Source: Papaver somniferum (taxonomy: Eukaryota > Streptophyta > Magnoliopsida > Ranunculales > Papaveraceae). Taken from it: a stretch of 64,000 nt of DNA. The position numbers and the translations under genes are program-made. This document shows positions 59,154-64,000 of this stretch, in pieces (the stretch's first letter is position 1; each line of letters starts with the position of its first letter). The stretch is from NCBI RefSeq assembly GCF_003573695.1, contig NC_039364.1, positions 229,378,784 to 229,442,783 on the forward strand, given 5' to 3'. The notes below the pieces were generated by a model. That model searched no databases and had not been told where the DNA came from. It saw only the letters and a list, made by a program, of their open reading frames with translations.

Positions 59154-59860
59154 TTACAGGGTTGTTGATTGCACCAAAATGCCTTTCACGCAAAACCCCG
59201 AAAGGAGATTAGCTGAGAAGCAACGTAGACAAAAAAGGAAAGAAAAAATACCAAGTCACCAATTAACTGTGTTGGAAAGCATTAACTGTGTTTTTGGTTG
59301 CTGCGACCGTATTGTAAAGAAATTTCTTGTCCATTCCGACACTTCCATTCATGGTTGCTCCTAGATAACTTTCTCAAACAGATATAGTCCACATTTATCC
59401 CATAGAACTTCTGGTTGAGAAGGTGAACATTGTGCGAGTATGATACCAAAAAGGTGCATGTGTTGTCCCGAGGCTAATTTCATCTATTCTTCTAGATGGT
59501 ATCCATACACAATTTTCTAATAAAAAAATGAAATTGTGCTAATGACTTGTGAATTGTATATGCAGTTCAAGCTTCTCTCCACTGTATCCACCAGTCACCC
59601 ATATAAGAGTTCCTCTGCTCGTATTGCTCAGCTTACCAAGTTTATTACTGTCATGGTCTTGATCATGCTAGTCTGTATTGTATTGGACATTCCATATCTA
59701 TGGAGCGCAAGATTTTTCTAAGAATATGCATCCAAGCACAACATACGGAAAATAACATAGGAGAATGAGGGATATGTTCCTACCATGTTACTATGGAAGT
59801 TGGAGAACAACAAGTTGGTGTTTTGAAAATTTTGTAGATTTCTAACCAAGATTGGCTTGA
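59154..59860. other. No gene recognised
   Basis: Short ORFs at 59098-59364 and 59536-59721 have no family. The right part grades into the LTR remnant that ends at 59935. Confidence 0.35.
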
Positions 59861-59869
59861 TATTGATGC

Positions 59870-60644
59870 ATCTAATCAAAAGTATTTTGAGCAGTGAGAA
59901 AGTAATATTATTTTTGCGTGTTACGACAGATATCAAATTTTGGCGTCGCTGCCGTGGAGGCAGCGGGTTGTTAGTTTTTTTGGTTTCTTATTTATGTTTT
60001 TCTTAGATTTTATGGTTTTTAATATTGTTTTGAGAATCTTTTTTCAGGTACTTGTTTCTCATGGACGAGCATATTGGAGCAATGGTTACGGTTTTCAACA
60101 ACCTCGATAATATAATAACTACCAACCATACCTAGGCCATAATCAATACCAATTTATTGGATATGATCAATATCCTATGGAACCTTATGGTTATTCAAAC
60201 CAACAAGGATGGGAGGATAGCTATGATTTGAACAATTTCTCTTGTATTTCAGATTCTACTTTTACCTTGTCAGACGAGCTTTACAAACAAGTGAAACATA
60301 ATTTGGATGGATCACTCCAAGAGCTTCAAAAAGGTGTTTCCAGCTTAATACAAGGTATTGATGAATACAAAGCGGAAATGAACAATTCTGAGAAAGGCCA
60401 ATCCTTGGGAAATTTCATTGATAATTGTATATCTAAATCAACTCTTGATCTTAATAATGATCGTTCGCTTATTCAAAAGGATGAGTATGAGACTAGCAAC
60501 ACTAAATTCACAGTCAACGAGTCTTATGTTAACTATGAAAGTGCGATGATTGTGAAGATTCATCACTTGGGAAACTCATGGTGACAACAACAAGGGGTGT
60601 ACAATGAAATATTTCTGGGATCAAGGCGAAAAGGAATATGATGA
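59870..60644 (+). mobile_element. Relic of a gypsy element related to element A
   Basis: The last ~60 bases before 59935 resemble the element A LTR end (GAGAAAGT..ATTATTTTTG..TACGACAG..ATCA). A PBS-like TGGCGTCGCTGCCGTGGA follows at 59941-59958, two bases different from the functional form. Leader sequence and a 135-codon ORF (60177-60584) come next. Neither a second LTR nor any pol is present, and a copia LTR inserts at 60645. Confidence 0.65.
60177..60584 (+). pseudogene. Unknown retroelement ORF fragment, Tyr/Gln-rich
   Basis: This has 135 residues starting MEPYGYSNQQGWEDS, and the upstream frames read similarly Tyr/Asn-rich. It recalls in composition the N-terminus of the element B protein (MSNWYDRSQYNEYRP), but I cannot align them convincingly. 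A coiled-coil-like stretch (YKQVKHNLDGSLQELQKGVS) follows. It is probably a decayed gag-like product. Confidence 0.35.
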
Positions 60645-62986
60645 TGTTAGAGCATAGCTCAGTCGAACTCGCGTGCGTTGCTATATCAAGCATGTTTGTC
60701 AATGTTAGTGATCAAAACTATGAGTCTTGATTTCTAGTCTATTATAGCGAAGTCTCGGACTAGGATAGAAAAGTGTAGTTGAGCTCAAGGACTTCATGGA
60801 GATTCATCATACAACGACGAAGATCTACTCAAGGAACGTGAAACTTCATCAATAAAAAGGTATGTGGAGACTTGAACTTATCTATCACTCAAAAGTCTAT
60901 CTATTCTATCTCCTACTTCTTATGAGACAAAAATTCGTATGCTATATAGACTGGATCATACATATTTGACATTTCGAGCTGAGTATTCACTACTTATATT
61001 TTTCTCGAAATCGTGTGTTGGTAAAGCGTTTCGCTTTGATCAAGTTTATCTTCACCTAGTGACAAAAGTCATGAAAAGTTTTAATTACTTTGAGAATTGC
61101 TCTGACGTGAAACGGTCTGTGAATAACGGCTATATAACGTCCTCTGAGAATGTCTCAATGATTAAAATGTGAGTTTAGATTACATAACCATGTATTCCTT
61201 AATCTGAAGTTTTCGAACTTTGTTGATTAAGAGAAACCAGAGGAATTGGCTTTGCCAAGTCCGCGAACTCAGTCCACGAACTGACGGAAGTTCTCTTATC
61301 GAGAATTTCTGCTGGGATTTTCCAAAAACTCGTTTGCGTGTTTGGTCCGCGAACTCAGTCCGCGAACCTAGTCCGCGAACTGGCGGAAGTCTCTTTGCCG
61401 AGATTTTCTGATGAGTTTGGAAAACTCTGTCGGTTTCCTTAAGTCCGCGAACTTGTTTGTGAGCTTAAGTGGTTATGATCTAAAGATGTGCTCTGAACAT
61501 GAAACTTAAATTACTAAGGAATGCTTTATGAAAACCGTGGCTATAAAGTTCATGAGCCGATTCATCGAATCGAACCATCTTTGTTTCAATTGTGTCTTGT
61601 GTAGTTACATAAGATCTCATAGAAATTGAACAACTCTCTAACTAGTTCATTTGAGTCAATTGAACTAGTCATGGTGAAGAGGAACTAGGTTAGTATGAAT
61701 TGCTCATATGGTTAACCTTTTGGGTTACTATGTTGAACCAAAATGCACGTACACGTTTGGGCATGGTTTTCACAAACCCAGTAAACATCTACCCAAGTGT
61801 GTGTGACAAGATAAGTTTTAGATCTAACTAATGCAAAACCCTGATTTAAAGGATATATAAAGGAGACATCTAACATTGTGCAAAACTAATCCCCACACGT
61901 CTGTGTGATACTAATGCGCTCGCTAGAGTCGATTCTCCTTTAACCTTTGGTTTTTTTCTGTAAAACCAGGTTAACGACTTAAAGACTTCATTGGGATTGT
62001 GAAGCCTGACCGATACTACTTTATCGTAGTTGTGTGATCTGATCTTGCATCTTATATCGTACGAGTACAATCTTTGATTGACTTGAGATCGTGAGAGTTC
62101 TCTGATAGGAAAGATAAAGAAGTCACAAACATCTTCGTCTCACTGTTTGTGATTCCTCGACAAACCGCTTGTGTAGTCAAGAAGGATTGTTGAGAGGTGA
62201 TTGATTAATCTAGGCTGTTCTTCGGGAATATAAGACCGGATATTCAATTGGTTCCTGTTCACCTTGATTTTATATCTTAAGACGGAACAAAACCTTGGGT
62301 TTTTCTGTGGGAGACAGATTTATCCTTTGATAGACTTTTCTGTGTGAGACAGATTTTTTTATTATAAAATCTGCGATTTTGGGTTGCATCAACTCTTAGT
62401 TGTGGGTGAGATCATCTAAGGGAATCAATTGCGCAGTGTCCTGCTGGGATCAGAGGCGTAGGATTACAACTGTACCTTGGATCGGTGGGAGACTGATTGG
62501 GGTTCAACTATAGTCCAGTCCGAAGTTAGCTTGTAGTAAGATAGTGTCTGTAGCAGCTTAATACAGTGTGTATTCAATCTGGACTAGGTCCAGGGGTTTT
62601 TCTGCATTTGCGGTTTCCTCGTTAACAAAACTTCTGGTGTCTGTGTTATTTCTTTTCCGCATTATATTTTATATAATTGAAATAATATAGGTTGTGCGTT
62701 AAGATCATCAATTGGAAATCCAACCTTTGGTTGTTGATTGATATTGATTGATCCTTGGATATTGGTCTTTGGTACCGTCCAAGTTATTCCTTGTGTTTGA
62801 TTAAAGACTCGCTATTGTTTTATCTTGAGTAAGTCAAAACAAGTGAGAGATATTGACTCCTTGAGATACTTTAATCTAGATTGAGTCTGACTGTCTAGTT
62901 GATTCTCTAGCAAAGTATTTCGGAGTTAGTCCATACAGATTGCTAAGAGAAATATTGGGTGGTGTTGTTAGACCCCCGCTTTTTCA
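60645..62986 (+). repeat. Ty1/copia (SIRE-like) 5' LTR, complete
   Basis: The 2342-bp LTR starts TGTTAGAGC and ends TTTTTCA directly before a tRNA-Met-type PBS. Repeated GTCCGCGAACT words lie at 61256-61450. A TATA-like ATATATAAAGG is near 61853. It is the full-length relative of the truncated LTR at 5430-6515 plus 21130-21685. Confidence 0.85.
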
Positions 62987-62988
62987 AT

Positions 62989-63000
62989 TGGTATCAGAGC
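62989..63000 (+). promoter_or_regulatory. Copia primer-binding site (initiator tRNA-Met)
   Basis: TGGTATCAGAGC two bases after the LTR is the standard copia PBS. Confidence 0.9.
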
Positions 63001-63050
63001 AGGAAAACACGTTAAAGACCTTATAAGTCTTTGTTTGTAGCGATCTGATT

Positions 63051-64000
63051 ATGGACGAGTTTATCTCTAATAACGTACCAGTTCAGAAATTACCAGATGA
63101 TTCTAAAAGCTTGGATTCACTTGAGAGAACTGTCACATCTAAGTCAATATTCAAACATTCTCTTGATGTAAAAACTGTTGATTGGGAAACTCTCCTAGAA
63201 GAACTGTTGGATGAATTTTCTGATGAAGGTGATTCAGATATTGATAGAGATGTTGATGAGGAAGTCTCAGAGTATGTTAAGTTTTTGGATTCATGGAATA
63301 TGAAGAAGATTACAACTTCTCATGTCACACCTCTTCTGACTCCTCTCTGTCGAGAAAACAAGAAATTGAGAAGATGTTACGCAGGTGTTTATTTTTCGAA
63401 TCGTTCTACTGAATCGGTCCTCAAGGATTCTGAGAAAAACCTACGTATGAAGTCACTTGAATGTGATAATATTTATCAAAAGTACTTTTTTTTGGAAGAG
63501 AAACTTGCAGAATCTGAAGCAAGGTTTAACTCCCAGCAAACAAGTTTTGACAACAGAGAAAGCGATTATCTCACTCGAGAAAAACGCCTTGAGGCTGATT
63601 TAGCTGCTGCTCTTGATAAAATCAAGATGTTGGAAGATGACTTGAAAAAGTTCAATACTAGTTCAAGCAAATTAACCACTATACTAGGAGCAAGTAAAAA
63701 TCATCATGATACACGAGGATTGGGCTATAAGGGAATAGATGCTCCAAGTACTAGCAAAGAGGTAAAATTTGTCAAGGCTAGTGATTATTCTCAATAAAAG
63801 GTTTCCACTGATGGCAAAAGTGAAATACCTTCTCCGGAAGTTAAGGTTCAAAAGATTAAAGTTTATCAACCTCCAAAGTTAGCACACACAGATCGAGGTA
63901 AGAACATTCCTTATGTTTTCCACTATTGCGAAAATAAAGGTCACCTGGAAAGGAGATATCGTTTCCGTATAAGGAATGAGAAACTTCATGATGTTACTGT
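63051..64000 (+). pseudogene. Copia gag fragment, stop codon and degenerate zinc knuckle
   Basis: The open frame from ATG 63051 lacks the usual N-terminal copia gag core and starts in an acidic region. It continues through a long coiled coil (about residues 105-210) and TTILGASKNHHDTRGLGYKG, which is typical of the region before the zinc knuckle in SIRE-like gag. A TAA at 63795-63797 interrupts, but the frame stays open to the window end. The zinc knuckle reads FHYCENKGHLERRYR, so two of the four CCHC ligands are replaced (Phe and Tyr for Cys). The element continues beyond 64000. Confidence 0.7.

Noticed and set aside
59098..59364. 88-codon ORF with a Cys-rich start and basic middle
   Set aside because: Its first third lies within the Harbinger-like MITE and the rest matches nothing.

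Overview
This window is nuclear DNA of a flowering plant, almost certainly a dicot. The evidence is introns with GT..AG borders, plant transposon families throughout, a plant-type cytosolic enolase fragment, a thionin-like peptide pair, and very little ordinary coding sequence. I cannot name the species from sequence alone. Most of the window is transposable elements stacked inside one another. Only three small host genes look plausible, all between 36.9 and 40.2 kb.

Left block (1-22.8 kb). The 3' part of a CACTA (En/Spm) DNA transposon carries a broken, intron-containing TNP2-type transposase gene and ends at 3999. Next comes a LINE, present as an ORF1 part (4.2-5.4 kb) and an ORF2 tail with poly-A (21.7-22.8 kb). 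Its middle is missing and is replaced by a truncated Ty1/copia LTR. Inside that LTR lies a complete 14.6-kb Ty3/gypsy element of Athila type ('element A', 6516-21129) with 3.5-kb LTRs and a gag-pol region broken by many frameshifts.

Middle block (22.9-36.2 kb). A young tandem array, LTR-internal-LTR-internal-LTR ('element B'), is flanked as a whole by one 5-bp target duplication (TCTAT). Element B has the same type of primer-binding site and the same 3' cis modules as element A, but no recognisable gag, protease, RT or integrase. It encodes an acidic, Tyr-rich protein built from degenerate internal repeats that I do not recognise. The parsimonious reading is a non-autonomous element mobilised by Athila-type proteins.

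Gene island (36.9-41.2 kb). A duplicated pair of two-exon, cysteine-rich secreted peptide genes (thionin-like) lies on the minus strand, with a glycine-rich membrane-anchored protein gene between them on the plus strand. The second peptide copy has a Mutator-type MITE upstream, and the first copy preserves the matching empty site.

Right block (41.2-64 kb). In order: minisatellites of one 47-bp family at two loci, a 3.3-kb probable solo LTR full of internal repeats, and a probable gene-capturing element with exon pieces of a cytosolic enolase and a peroxisomal/mitochondrial carrier plus clusters of a palindromic GTGTAACT/AGTTACAC repeat. These are followed by a Helitron 3' end with an RPA1-like pseudogene, Stowaway, hAT and Harbinger MITEs, a gypsy relic related to element A, and the 5' LTR plus degenerate gag of a copia element that runs off the end of the window.
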